From: Leguminivora glycinivorella
Lineage: Eukaryota; Arthropoda; Insecta; Lepidoptera; Tortricidae
Assembly (NCBI RefSeq): GCF_023078275.1
Contig: NC_062987.1
Coordinates: 19,639,772 to 19,703,771 of the forward strand
Direction: 5' to 3'
DNA length: 64,000 nucleotides
Part shown: in pieces, positions 22,052 through 32,242 of the stretch
Layout: every line of letters begins with the position of its first letter
Position numbering within the stretch: position 1 is the first letter of the stretch
Notes under the pieces: model-generated
Database searches by the model: none
What the model saw: only the letters and a program-made list of their open reading frames with translations
Told to the model about the DNA's origin: nothing
Program-made: the position numbers and the translations under genes

Positions 22052-22979
22052 TTTTTAACCGACTTCAAAAAAGGAGGAGGTTCTCAATTCGACTGAATGT
22101 TTTTTTTTTTATTTTTTTTTTTGTATGTATGTTACTCGATATCTCCGAGAATCGTGGACCGATTTTCAAAATTTTTTTTTTGATCGAACCGGTATAACCC
22201 CGAGATGGTCCCATTGGCACCAAGTCAGGGTCTGATGATGGGATCCTGGAGAAATCGAGGGAACTCTTCAAATGTTATAGGCACATGTAATGTTTTTAGT
22301 CTATTTTTCAAAGGTACACCAGTATTTACGTCTGATGGTAATAATTTTATGTGGCTGAGCTGATGATGGAAGGTCAACTCCTCAATGGTTAGGAGTTTAA
22401 GGATAATTCTTTCACTACTGTACATGTATTCGGACTGATACATATAATATCACTAGGAACCACTAAAAATCAACTGAGCTGATGATGGAAGGTCAACTCC
22501 TCAATGGTTAGGAGTTAAAGGATAATTCTTTCACTAGTGTACATGTATTCGGACTGATACATATAATATCACTAGGAACCACTAAAAATCAACAAATAAA
22601 TAAACTTTTTAACAAAAAATAAAACCGCCTTCAAAAATAAGCGCGTTACAAAACACGGAGAAACTAAAAAGCCAAAAATAATAAACCTTTCAATTCAGAT
22701 TTCTTATCGTATTGCAATAAGCTAAACATCCAAATTATAAACAAATCAATTATTTTTGGAGTCGGTACCAGCCTGTGTATGGTTGGGTGGGGCAAACAGG
22801 CAATAGCAAGGCGACGAACAGCACCTCTGGTACCGACTACAAAAATAATTGATTTGTTTATAATTTGGATGTTTAGCTTATTGCAATACGATAAGAAATC
22901 TGAATTGAAAGGTTTATTATTTTTGGCTTTTTAGTTTCTCCGTGTTTTGTAACGCGCTTATTTTTGAAGGCGGTTTTAT
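22052..22979 (+). repeat. Repeat family H, copy 1, with 149 bp hairpin arms
   Basis: Starts TTTTTAACCGACTTCAAAAA and AGGAGGAGGTTCTCAATTCG, and continues with CGATATCTCCGAGAATCGTG and CATTGGCACCAAGTCAGGGT. It carries a 119 bp tandem duplication and ends in a hairpin: arms 22621-22769 and 22829-22977 are near-perfect complements starting AAAACCGCCTTCAAAAATAA. A full inverse copy lies at 46218-47036 and an end fragment at 34256-34300. It has no coding capacity. The family is widespread in moth genomes to my knowledge; its class is not settled here. Confidence 0.8.
22355..22592. repeat. 119 bp tandem duplication within repeat H
   Basis: Two nearly identical units, 22355-22473 and 22474-22592, begin CTGAGCTGATGATGGAAGGT. 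The copy at 46 kb has one unit, so the duplication is specific to this insertion. Confidence 0.85.
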
Positions 22980-23160
22980 AATCCGCTTTTTATTTTTATT
23001 TATTAGTGCACCGCGGAAAAAGCAGTACTTCTTGTAATAGATGGAATTCCTCCTCGGCGGGGTAATTATAACTATTTCTGCCATCTCATATAAAAATCAC
23101 ATCGTCTGGTTCTTTCAGCCATCGTGACCTAGATTTAACTCAGATTGATTTTGTTGTTAT

Positions 23161-23437
23161 GGGCATGTTCAGAATTTGGGACCCTCCAATTAGCGAAAGT
23201 TGTTAACAAAAATTAACTCACTCTGTCAGTTTTGTGACGATATTTAAGCATGAATTTCAAAAAAAATATTGTTTTTTGTGTTAGTTACATAAACTTTAAG
23301 CGAGAATCTACATTCAGAATGTGAAAAAAGTAAATTTTTAGACAGATTTTATGCTTTGTCGTCACAAAACTGACAGTGAGTTAATTTTTGTTAACAACTT
23401 TTGCTAATTGGGGAGGTCCCAAATTCTGAAAATGCCC
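23161..23437. mobile_element. 277 bp MITE with GGGCATNTTCAGAATTTGGG ends
   Basis: Terminal inverted repeats of about 80 bases run from GGGCATGTTCAGAATTTGGG through GTTGTTAACAAAAATTAACT to TCAGTTTTGTGACGA, with a few mismatches. TTAT flanks at 23157-23160 and 23438-23441 look like a 4-base target. It is noncoding. Confidence 0.75.
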
Positions 23438-23690
23438 TTATTCATTAATTTTTATCTTTATCTTCAATCAGTTAACAAATCACCTAGAAAGTTTGTTTAC
23501 TTCGCTCCTCATTCCTCACCGACATAACATCAATCCACAATAGGAAGTTCAAGTAGCTGAACTCATAAATAGATTACACAACGTGTCAGCCGATACGCAA
23601 CTGCTAGATCCGGTTCCGACTCCACCGCAGACGTAACTGCGGTTGTTTTATTATGGACACTGTGGGAAGTGATCCCTGTCTCGATACGGT

Positions 23691-23735
23691 TTTTAACCCC
23701 CGACGCAAAAACGACGGGGTGTTATAAGTTTGACG

Positions 23736-23792
<57 letters not shown>

Positions 23793-23973
23793 ATCTGTCT
23801 GTGTGTGTGTGTCTGTCTGTGACATCGTAGTTCCCGAACGGATAAACCGATTTAGATTTAGTTTTTTTTGTGTGAAAGCTGAGTTAGTCGGGAGTGTTCT
23901 TAGCCATGTTTCATGAAAACCGGTCTGCTATGTCGCAGTCGGGGGTTTTTTCAAAATTTTAATTTTGTGGTTA
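23691..23973 (+). repeat. (GTCT)n-bearing repeat I, copy 1
   Basis: TTTTTAACCCCCGACGCAAA, GGGGTGTTATAAGTTTGACG, then a GTCT microsatellite at about 23741-23820, then ACGGATAAACCGATTTAGAT, GTTAGTCGGGAGTGTTCTTA and GCAGTCGGGGGTTTTTTC. Other copies lie at 35108 (-), 35893 (-), 51129 (+), 57472 (+) and 62954 (+ end only). The repeat count differs between copies. Confidence 0.8.
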
Positions 23974-24094
23974 TTTAACGGGAGATAAGAAAAAAAAAGA
24001 GATGGCAGGAAGACTTGGATGAATTCTATCCGGATTGACAGGAGCCTAGGCCATTTTTTTTTTTTCAAAGTTGTTCCAGCCCACTTTTTTTTGG

Positions 24095-24399
24095 ATTTGG
24101 ATTTTTTTAATGTGGTTTTCACTCAGAATCGCGAACTCTTTCAATCCTAATAGGAGAAAAAAAGTATCCCAAGGATTCCGTTACCATTTTTTCATACATT
24201 TTTTATGGCGGTAACGGAATGGAAGGTTTGAAAAATGTATGGAAATCTTGGGACATTTTTTTAGAGACTTCGCGAATGAGTTATTAGTATTATAAATTGT
24301 GAATTGAATTAAATGTGTAAATGTATTGTAATACCTATTTGTAATATAAATATAAATACAAAAATCGGAAAAACCATATATATATATATATATATAATA

Positions 24400-24438
<39 letters not shown>

Positions 24439-24753
24439 CAAATATGTAACTACTAAATGGCGGACTTAATCGGGTTTTTCCGATTTTTGTATTTATATTT
24501 ATATTACAAATAGGTATTACAATACATTTACACATTTAATTCAATTCACAATTTATAATACTAATAACTCATTCGCGAAGTCTCTAAAAAAATGTCCCAA
24601 GATTTCCATACATTTTTCAAACCTTCCATTCCGTTACCGCCATAAAAAATGTATGAAAAAATGGTAACGGAATCCTTGGGATACTTTTTTTCTCCTATTA
24701 GGATTGAAAGAGTTCGCGATTCTGAGTGAAAACCACATTAAAAAAATCCAAAT
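24095..24753. repeat. Long inverted repeat, 281 bp arms that look identical
   Basis: Arms 24095-24375 and 24473-24753 have equal length and, read through by eye, match as reverse complements without a visible mismatch. The 97 bp spacer holds TA runs and CTAAATGGCGGACTTAATCG. Each arm also has a smaller inverted pair, TTCCGTTACC / GGTAACGGAA. The outer right flank is a (TA)n tract. No coding sequence or transposon terminal motif is seen. Transcription would give a long double-stranded hairpin. Alternatives are a very young foldback element or an assembly inversion artefact. Confidence 0.85.
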
Positions 24754-24761
24754 ATAATAAT

Positions 24762-24762
<1 letters not shown>

Positions 24763-24842
<80 letters not shown>
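24763..24842. repeat. (TA)n microsatellite
   Basis: An AATAATAAT lead is followed by about 36 TA units, immediately outside the right arm of the long inverted repeat. Confidence 0.95.
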
Positions 24843-24846
<4 letters not shown>

Positions 24847-25044
24847 GATACAAACTTTTTATAACTTGCACAATACTAAATCAACCCCCAACGTACAGTT
24901 TTCCCAAAATGTTTCCATATTGCTCGCAAGTCGCTGACTGTACTTAAGTACACAATACCAAAGATATAATTACATAACTCCGTATAGACAGATAAAGTCT
25001 AAGAAAAAAACGTAAGTACCATACAGAAAAAGGTACGGTGGCCT

Positions 25045-25640
25045 AGATGACATTACACCTTTGGGGTACGCTCAGCTAGATGGCGTTAATATTAATATTT
25101 GACATTTTAACACATATCAAGCTAAGAATATGGGCCAAATTGTTAAAACTGAGGTTCAAAAGTTTTAAGCCTGTGTCAAGAGATGGCAGTCTATGCATTG
25201 TGATTACACATTTTACTTCGACAGTAACTCTCTATATAAGAGAGCGCTGGTGGCCTAGCGGTAAGAGCGTGCGACTTTCGATCCGGAGGTCGCGGGTTCG
25301 AACCCGGCTCGTACCAATGAGTTTTTCTGAACTTATGTGCGAAATGTCATTTGATATTTGCCAGCCGCTTTTCGGTGAAGGAAAACATCGTGAGGAAACC
25401 GGACTAATTCCAATAAGGCCTAGGTACCCTTCGGGTTGGAAGGTCAGATGGCAGTCGCTTTCGTAAAAACTAGTGCCTACGCCAAATCTTGGGATTCGTT
25501 GTCAAAGTGGACCCCAGGCTCCCATGAGCCGTGGCAAATGCCGGGATAACGCAATGAGTAACTCTCTATAATACTCGATCCTCTTTGACAATGCATATTT
25601 TGCATTCGCCACAGGGCAGAGTCGATTTTTTATGCACATG
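25045..25640. repeat. Host repeat interrupted by SINE C
   Basis: Flanks GGTACGCTCAGCTAGATGGC, AGATGGCAGTCTATGCATTG and, after the SINE, AATACTCGATCCTCTTTGAC read as one continuous repeat once the SINE is removed. I recall similar text near moth genes, but no second copy is present here. Confidence 0.45.
25237..25556 (+). mobile_element. tRNA-derived SINE C, copy 1, 14 bp target duplication
   Basis: A tRNA-like head GCTGGTGGCCTAGCGGTAAG (box A) with GGGTTCGAACCCGG (box B) is followed by a body containing ATGTGCGAAATGTCATTTGA, GGTGAAGGAAAACATCGTGA and ACTAGTGCCTACGCCAAATC, and ends TGCCGGGATAACGCAATG. Identical AGTAACTCTCTATA flanks lie at 25223-25236 and 25557-25570. Related copies are at 29743, 59376 (+) and 41738 (-). 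The internal boxes imply polymerase III transcription; it needs a partner LINE for mobility. Confidence 0.9.
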
Positions 25641-25810
25641 CAACCATCGACCCACATTACTTTTACGCACGGCTTGCTAAAATAACGCATTGTCTTTAGA
25701 TGTATTGCGGTTGTAAAAAAACGTTTTATTGTCTGGTAACTGCATTTTGTTTTACTGCTTTTAGAAACGATACTGGGACATTGTCCTTAACTTTCGCGAT
25801 TTTCACATGG

Positions 25811-25970
25811 TTAAGGCCGATAGTCCACTATCATAATTATGTTTATCATAGAAATATGATCATAGGCAACATGCCGTCCTTTTTCTTCACGTTGAGACTA
25901 CAGACAGGTACAGACCTATGATAATATCATATTTCTATGATAAATATATGATAGTGGACTATCGGCCTTA
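25811..25970. mobile_element. Foldback element 2 (PIF/Harbinger-like MITE), 160 bp
   Basis: TTAAGGCCGATAGTCCACTA at the left faces its complement TAGTGGACTATCGGCCTTA at the right, and the arms continue as ATCATA/TATGAT iterations. The target is TA or a degenerate TTA. It has the same architecture as foldback elements 1 and 4 with a different iterated word. Confidence 0.75.
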
Positions 25971-25982
25971 TGCATGGAGATA

Positions 25983-26095
25983 GTTATTTGTTACAAGGGG
26001 GCAAAGTTGTTTAACCGCAGCAATATTGATACGCGAGCAAGCGATTACAATATTGAATCGCGAGCGTAGCGAGTACACTCAATCAGTCAAATAAT
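25983..26095 (+). repeat. Repeat F, copy 1 (palindromic GCGAGCGTAGCGAG type)
   Basis: TTATTTGTTACAAGGGGGCA, AAGTTGTTTAACCGCAG, then CGCGAGCAAGCGATTACAAT and an inverted CGCGAGCGTAGCGAG block. A longer relative is at 41107-41300. Confidence 0.55.
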
Positions 26096-27447
26096 ATTAA
26101 TACTATTACGTCTATTACCTAATAGTATCGCACAAATTCCCTAGCAGTTTCAAGGCCCGCTCAATATTCGCGGCCGAAATATATGCATAGATATAAATAT
26201 ACATATTGGTTCAAAGAATTCGAATTGTACTTACCAGTTAATTGGATAACATAAAGAATACTTTTAAATCGCAAACTTACATAATGAATACATGCATTAA
26301 TTCATACAAAAGCTAACTAAATTACCCTCACACACACTATGTTCATATTTGTGCAATTAGTATGTCTGGTGCTCGCGGGCAAAATGCTACGCGCCAAAAC
26401 CAGTGTGTCAAGGTAATGCTTTGGATAAAGTTTGATGCCTATTGTAATGTAATTAAGTTGTAAATTGTGCTGTATTTACTCACATTTATTGCAATTAGTG
26501 TTATGAGCATGAAATAGTAAGTTATAGGTACTAATTTTTCGACTGTGAATAGAAGTTTTTTAAAATGCTTACCAAGCACCAACATGGTCCAACTGGGGGA
26601 TGAACTGAGCTACCGACTGCATTACACCCTGCATTTTAATGTATGTACGGCCAGCCAAGAAAGTGGTTTATTATAAACACGTGAGGTCGAAAAGTGGTAA
26701 ACCACTTTTTTGACAGACTGTACATAACTTTACAATGAATAAATGAAATGAAATAAAATAAAACTCCAACTCACAAGGGTTAAGTATATATCAGTAGTGT
26801 GTCAATCATTTATACATATTGATATTAGGATATTACGAAACGAAATAAGTATTTAAAATAAGCGCTTCCCAACTATTTTACCTAACTAAAGTAGCTTGTA
26901 ATTCGTAATATGTAATTGAATTTTTATAATTTATGTTAATTCCCTAAATATTTATTCAAGTACCTATTAGATAAACATAACCGGCTAACGAAAATGAATG
27001 GAAACCTTGACACTTTGACTTGTCCACTCAAGATTCCAAATAGCAAATTACTCGATGTTATGTAAGCTTAATGATATTATTAAATGACCATCAATCAGAA
27101 CTTTGGAATTTTCGTTTTTCTGATCAAATCTGCTAATTTGGAATTTATGTGTCGTTTGAAAATAATTATATGGTTCTAATAATTATATTTAAGAATTTTG
27201 AGACTATCATATAGGCTAACTGCATATAGTACAATCACAAAGTTTCTTTTTTTTTTTCAATACATACCTTAATGTACTTAAATAGCCGTAATTGAATTCT
27301 TTCATTCCCATGACTTCAATTTATGCTTGACTTGATCTTCCTTCGTTTAAGTCACAACGTAGGTTGTTACTCCTTAGTTCTTTAAAAACTTATTTTATCA
27401 TCATCACTTTTGAGATTTTCTTTTCTTGTCATCATCATTAATCCTGG
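26096..27447. other. No gene recognised
   Basis: AT-rich DNA. A short hairpin (AAGTGGTTTA / TAAACCACTT) is seen near 26660-26705. Nothing else is supported. Confidence 0.5.
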
Positions 27448-27912
27448 TAAGGGCATTTGTGTGGTGAGCACAGATAATGTTCCTGAGTCATGGGTGCTTT
27501 CTATGTATTTAAGTTTCACCCTGTATTATATATTGTTACATCATTTTTATTTATTTATAGACAAATACTACAATTTAATTAAAAGTAACTTAAAATAAAT
27601 ATTTCCAAATGAACTAACTAGTAAACCTCGCTCCTTATCGTTTCTGGTGCAAAATTACCCATAAAACTTATGGTGTTACCCCTTTGGATGGTTATGGATA
27701 ACTTTTGCACCAAAAACGATTCAGAGCGGGGGCCCTCTCCTTTTTTTCCGTAATCTACAGCCTATGTCGGGCACAAACTCTTTTGCGTTGGCACCCCAAA
27801 TGTACCTGTTTAAGTATTTGTATAATTATCTATATCGTCATCTTCTTATGCTTGCCGCGGGACTCAGTCAATCTGTGTAAGAATGTCCTATAATATTAAT
27901 TTGTTATTTATT
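27448..27912 (+). repeat. SINE B body, copy 2, split by about 290 bp
   Basis: AAGGGCATTTGTGTGGTGAG through CCTGAGTCATGGGTGC (27448-27512) and AAGTATTTGTATAATTATCT through GTCAATCTGTGTAAGAATGT (27803-27912) are the two halves of the SINE B body. The intervening DNA contains an imperfect hairpin (27628-27731) with GGTGCAAAA arms. The tRNA-like head is missing. Confidence 0.6.
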
Positions 27913-29267
27913 ATCATTACCACCAGGATGCTCTGTATCCGATTCGTTTCTTTTGCCACCACACCACTGAAAAGAGATTATGATCTCACGATAGCGGGGT
28001 AATAATTGGTGTAAATGAAGGCGGATCCCAAGTCGATAAAACACTTAATTGGTACCGACGTTTCGAATTACCCGCGGAGATAAGTCTGCATTTAATTGGT
28101 CTTGTCGACCGTTCGTTTGTCCTTAACTACCCCGCTAGACTGCCGCTTTATTTATGTACCCTTTTGTTTATTTCGAGCACTTTAGTTAGGCTTAATGGAG
28201 GGAGATTTAAGTAATTGATGTAAAAGTTTGGTTATAATTATTTGTCTTCATTAAGGTTCTTCTACCTTCAGTAAAATTTGGAGTAATACGGATCAACTTC
28301 TATTGGATTTAATTTAAGGTCATTAGGTATTCCAATATTGGGAAGCACTCCAAAGAAAAAGTAAAGAAAAAAGCAGGAGTTTTACCCTACTGCTTGTTTC
28401 CGGTACATGTATGTACCTATAAATGAAATATCGCTCATTGACTCTGAACCTTGAAAAATAACTTATTGGGATTTAGGCTTTAAGCCGAGCAACACATTCA
28501 TACGTCATAATTCCGCTGGTGTTATAGGTGCCCATGGGCGATAGTAATAGCATATCATCAGGTAAATCGTCTGCTGCCTAGATATAAACACCATTACGCG
28601 ACAATTCTTGCTACAGAGAAGAGCCTCTTCAATCATCAACGTTGGCTGGACTTGCCGCGTTGCCGCTAAGGTCAGACGTCGCGTACATTCAGAAACAGAA
28701 GACCATAACCTAACAGAATTTCTTTACCAACGAGGTCGATAAAAAGTAAAATGTATTAGAAAATGTCTCCAAACTAATGACGCATTGTTTTCTTCGTCCA
28801 CATTCGCTTTCACCGCATCCTAGCAGCACCCATGGACGTGACGGCCATGGCGATCGCGGCCCACTGACACCGACGTTTCACGGTCGCAGGAAAGCCATTC
28901 GATACACTTTTGTTCATTCGATAGACGATAGACTACTCGGTAAAGACGGTGGTCTTTGTGTGGAAACTATAAAAGTGTAAAGGAGACCGAATTGAGTTGT
29001 GAGAAAGGCGAGTTGTGATAAAGTAGATTTTTTGGAACTTAGCGCGCGTTGCGAGCTTACTAATAGCTTTTTTCCGCGGCTTGATCCGCGTATAAATCTA
29101 ATCTTGTTTTCCCATACAAACTTTGGACCTCCATTTGACGCCCTTAGGAGGTGGAAAAATAAAAATGAAACATAAGGTCGAATCTTCCACAAAACCGCCA
29201 TGTCTTGCAGTTTTCCTATAACTCAAAAATACATACATACATACAAAAATTTACGCCTGTGTTTCTA
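27913..29267. other. No gene recognised
   Basis: Mixed DNA. A TATAAAAG-like string near 28966 and a 67-codon open frame beside it lack other support. Decayed repeat text (CCCATACAAACTTTGGACCT) lies near 29113. Confidence 0.45.
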
Positions 29268-29510
29268 AACGGTGTAGACTGAGCACATGACACTGTTTAA
29301 GTTTCAGTGCCAAAAGGTGTCGAAAAAATTGTGATATTGGAGTGACTACTTAGAGTCTGCTCGGAATAAAAAGAGTCGTGGAATGTATAGGACCCCATTC
29401 ATTTCACGACTCTTCTCCTTCCGAACAACAAAATTGTACCCAAATCTTTCTAACAGTTGCCTTCTATATAGACACCCAAGGGAAGAAAAGGGGTGGCGAA
29501 ATTCTTAAGC
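29268..29510 (+). repeat. Interspersed repeat D, copy 3, in two pieces
   Basis: AGACTGAGCACATGACACTG with AAGTTTCAGTGCC (29277-29312) and GACACCCAAGGGAAGAAAAG with GGTGGCGAAATTCTTA (29471-29506) are the ends of family D. The middle is replaced by a stretch with a short inverted pair around AGAGTCGTGGAATG. Confidence 0.5.
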
Positions 29511-29742
29511 CAATACCACACGAGGAAAACTTCTAAAATATATATTAAATTCAAGATAATACTTGTTCCTAACACTGTTTCGCATAGCACCTTCAAACAT
29601 CATAGCGCATATCATCCGCTCGATCGGACTTGCAACATTTGGGCAAAATGTCGGCAAAAGTTCAGGCGAACAATGCTCGGTGTTGAAAGGAATCGATCCG
29701 GTGGGTGTGCATGGATTAATATGAATTGGAATGTAGATTTAA

Positions 29743-30023
29743 ATAGTTTAAATACTTTCAATCCAGAGGTAGCGGGTTCAAATCCTGGCTCATACCAATG
29801 AATTTTTGAAACAAGTGCGAAATCATTTTACATTTGCCGGCCCTTTTTCAGTGAAGGAAAACATCGTGAGGAAACCGGACTAATCCCAATAAGCATTAGT
29901 TACCCTTCGGGTTAGAAGGTCAGATGGCAGTCGCTGTCGTAAACTGGCGCCTACGCCAAATCTTGGGATAAGTTGTCAAAGCGGGACCCCAGGTTCGAAT
30001 GCCGGGATAACGCAAGGAGGATC
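29743..30023 (+). mobile_element. tRNA-derived SINE C, copy 2, head partly lost
   Basis: Begins in the second half of the tRNA-like head (AATCCAGAGGTAGCGGGTTC, AAATCC) and continues through GTGAAGGAAAACATCGTGAG and TGGCGCCTACGCCAAATCTT to TGCCGGGATAACGCAAGGAG. The box A region is missing or diverged. Confidence 0.75.
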
Positions 30024-30062
30024 ATTATGACTTGTTTAGGTTTTAGTATCTACAGTCACCGG

Positions 30063-30184
30063 TCACCGGCAATAATATCGCACAAAAAGAAAGCTGCAAA
30101 ATATCTGAACATTTAATTTTATTTCTGGAGCCATAAGTGTGTCAGATATTTATGCAGCCTGTTTGTACGACGTTATTGCCGGTG
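30063..30184. mobile_element. 122 bp palindromic MITE (TCACCGGCAATAA type)
   Basis: TCACCGGCAATAATATCGCA and AGCTGCAAAATATCTGA on the left face TCAGATATTTATGCAGC and TTATTGCCGGTGA on the right. No target duplication could be defined. Confidence 0.65.
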
Positions 30185-30237
30185 AGATCTCCATAATCAA
30201 GTAGGTAGAATATTAAGCTAAGTTTAGAATATTAGAC

Positions 30238-30309
30238 CAGGCAGACAAGTATGCATGGTCGCGCAATAAATGATAAAACATCAGGCCGCCCCATCGCGCT
30301 ATGTGTAAA
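30238..30309. mobile_element. Half of palindromic MITE J
   Basis: CAGGCAGACAAGTATGCATG and GGTCGCGCAATAAATGATAA correspond to one arm of the full palindrome at 33109-33233. The copy stops at the loop and abuts MITE K. Confidence 0.65.
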
Positions 30310-30318
30310 TTTTACCTG

Positions 30319-30466
30319 CCTGCCGGCGTATCATGCTTCCAATTTTATCACTTATCCACGTGGATAAAGCATCCGTCACGCTTTAGCAAGTATGTCAGTG
30401 TGAGAGTGACAGATGTCTTATCCACGTGGATAAGTGATAAAATTGGCAGCATGATACGCCGGCTGG
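30319..30466. mobile_element. MITE K, copy 1, 148 bp
   Basis: Left GCCGGCGTATCATGCTTCCA, continuing ATTTTATCACTTATCCACGT, is mirrored by the right arm ending GATACGCCGGCTGG. The loop is GCATCCGTCACGCTTTAGC with TGTCAGTGTGAGAGTGACAG. A second copy of the same length is at 47839-47986. Confidence 0.85.
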
Positions 30467-30990
30467 ACCATCAGAGAGTAAAAATATTGAATAGTTTCAT
30501 CTCTGTCACCAAAAAAGAAAAATTAATTGCGATAGAAAATATGTATTATTTTTTATAACAGACAGTACAAACTTCCTTGTTAATTCTAAATAGCCCCAAT
30601 GTCCCAAATAAACACATTTTGTAACACATTAGCACAACATTAGGTACCATTCACAACAGCGTATTGCAAATGAAATGCCATAATACTTACTATTGGTTTT
30701 CGCAATCGAAATAGTTAACTGAATAGGTTTGCCGTAACAAACGTAATTCAATCATATTGATAGCGGCTTGCTTGCTCCCGTAACTTTTACTTAAAAAATT
30801 ATGACATTATAAATTATTTAGTGTTTCATCGATTCGCTTCTACTAATTTTCTCAAAGGTTGACTGGAAGAGACCCCATTAAGGGATAAGTTCGCCTACAT
30901 TGTATATGATTGACTCTGTAACTGTGTCTCTTTTGTTTCTTTTATGTACAATAAAGCTTATACGACACATATAAGTATGCTGGACGTGAC
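30467..30990. other. No gene recognised
   Basis: AT-rich DNA with no supported feature. Confidence 0.5.
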
Positions 30991-30996
30991 GTCAAA

Positions 30997-31497
30997 TCGA
31001 AAATACTTACTTCGTTAATTTGCGTCTTGTATTTACAAATAGCTGCGTCAAGCGGGAATGGCAGCCTATAAAATCGATTACCGAAACTGGGAGAAGCGGA
31101 CGGAGTGTCCTGATCATTGAAGATAGTCGCAAGCTCGTCGTTTACGGCACTTTCTGACAAAAGGGAAAGAAGCCACCGCAGCGAAACGTCGCAATCGCTT
31201 GCAAGCTTCCCTTGTCAACTACGTGTGGCTATGTGGATAAGTCGCTCTCGCAGAGGTTACTCTGTTTTAGCCACCAAAAGCGATGATTCTAGTACATTGC
31301 ACGATAAATTGTCTGAAATACTAACTAGTCTTGATACTTGTTCCTCACCTTCAATCATTGCTTTAACTGACATCGACAAGCCCCGGTTTTTTAATTCAAG
31401 TGCGCGCGGAATTCCTGTTAGCTGGTCAAGTGGCCGCACCGCTTCTAATGAGTCGCACCCGCTTGCGTAAGCGCACGAGCTGTCACTTTAACATAAA
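30997..31497 (-). other. Minus-strand open segments of unknown origin
   Basis: An 81-codon open stretch at 31257-31497 contains RPLDQLTGIPRALELKNRG and VKAMIEGEEQVSRLVSISDN, with no Met near its start. A second open stretch to 31008 contains NDELATIFNDQDTPSASPSF and ends before a donor-like GTAAGT. Composition is richer in GC than the flanks. A 117-codon frame is also open on the + strand, so which strand is real cannot be decided. It could be exons of a minus-strand gene or an old transposon coding relic. Confidence 0.25.
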
Positions 31498-31993
31498 CTA
31501 GTTGTTGGCTGTTTATAAGTTTACTAACATACCTACAGTTTCGTATTCAAGGTAAAAAGGAACCCTTATGTGCAGTTCTGTCCTCAGATATGTCATTCAT
31601 TACGCGTGACTGGAACAGGGATCAGGGATCTAGAACCGTATTTTTATGTTTGGCATGTTTAAACATGATGTAGTTGACTAGCTTTAAACCTAAGACGTAA
31701 GTTCTTAATTTTCTTGTATCTATCTTATTAAAAAATGCCTTTGAAGTCAATATAAATTTTACTTTAGCTACAGGGTGTGAAAATTTCTCTTTCGACATTC
31801 TAATTACGCCACTTGGCAATAAAAACCTCCATGAATATATAATCTAAAACGAAAATAGATATTATTCTAAATTATGACTGTGCCAACTTTTACGAGTCAT
31901 TCGAGAGTGAATGAGAAAACAGTAGTCCTCTCGTTCAACAGGTTTTGTCTGACCTTAACCTCCAAGGTGATAATACTGACGGTTTCCGCTATC
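31498..31993. other. No gene recognised
   Basis: AT-rich DNA with no supported feature. Confidence 0.5.
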
Positions 31994-32200
31994 TTAGGGC
32001 CTGGCCACATGGGCGCGTTGCGGCGACGCACCGCAAAAATTCTGCGTTGCGTTGCCGCGCCGCCAGTTTTTGCAGCAGGAAATCTGCGGCGCGGCACCGC
32101 GACGCAAGAACTCGCGGTGCGTCGACGCACCGCAAGAACTCGCGGCGCGGCACCGCAACGCAGAATTTTTGCGGCGCGTCGCCGCGCCGCGCCTCGATAA
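31994..32200. mobile_element. Foldback element 3: 5' end of a PIF/Harbinger-like element
   Basis: TTAGGGCCTGGCCACATGGG is followed by about 190 bases of iterated GCGGCGCGNCGCAAG-like words that fold on themselves (CGCAAAAATTCTGCGTTGCG and its inverse CGCAACGCAGAATTTTTGCG). TTA fits a Harbinger target. No matching right end is found before the transposase fragment starts at 32243, which suggests this is the 5' subterminal region of a truncated larger element rather than a complete MITE. Confidence 0.65.
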
Positions 32201-32242
32201 CTATACACAGTGCAGAACTTCACGATCAGTCTTTATCCAGAC

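Noticed and set aside
23741..23820. CRISPR-like or regulatory repeat
   Set aside because: It is a plain (GTCT)n microsatellite inside an interspersed repeat; there are no spacers.
24181..24535. Ile/Tyr-rich open frames
   Set aside because: They come from TA runs in the spacer of the long inverted repeat.
25237..25320. A functional tRNA gene
   Set aside because: Boxes A and B are present, but the sequence continues into a SINE body with target duplication, and the same head occurs at 59376.
28960..28975. TATA box ahead of a gene
   Set aside because: TATAAAAG occurs, but no start site, exon or coding frame follows on the same strand.
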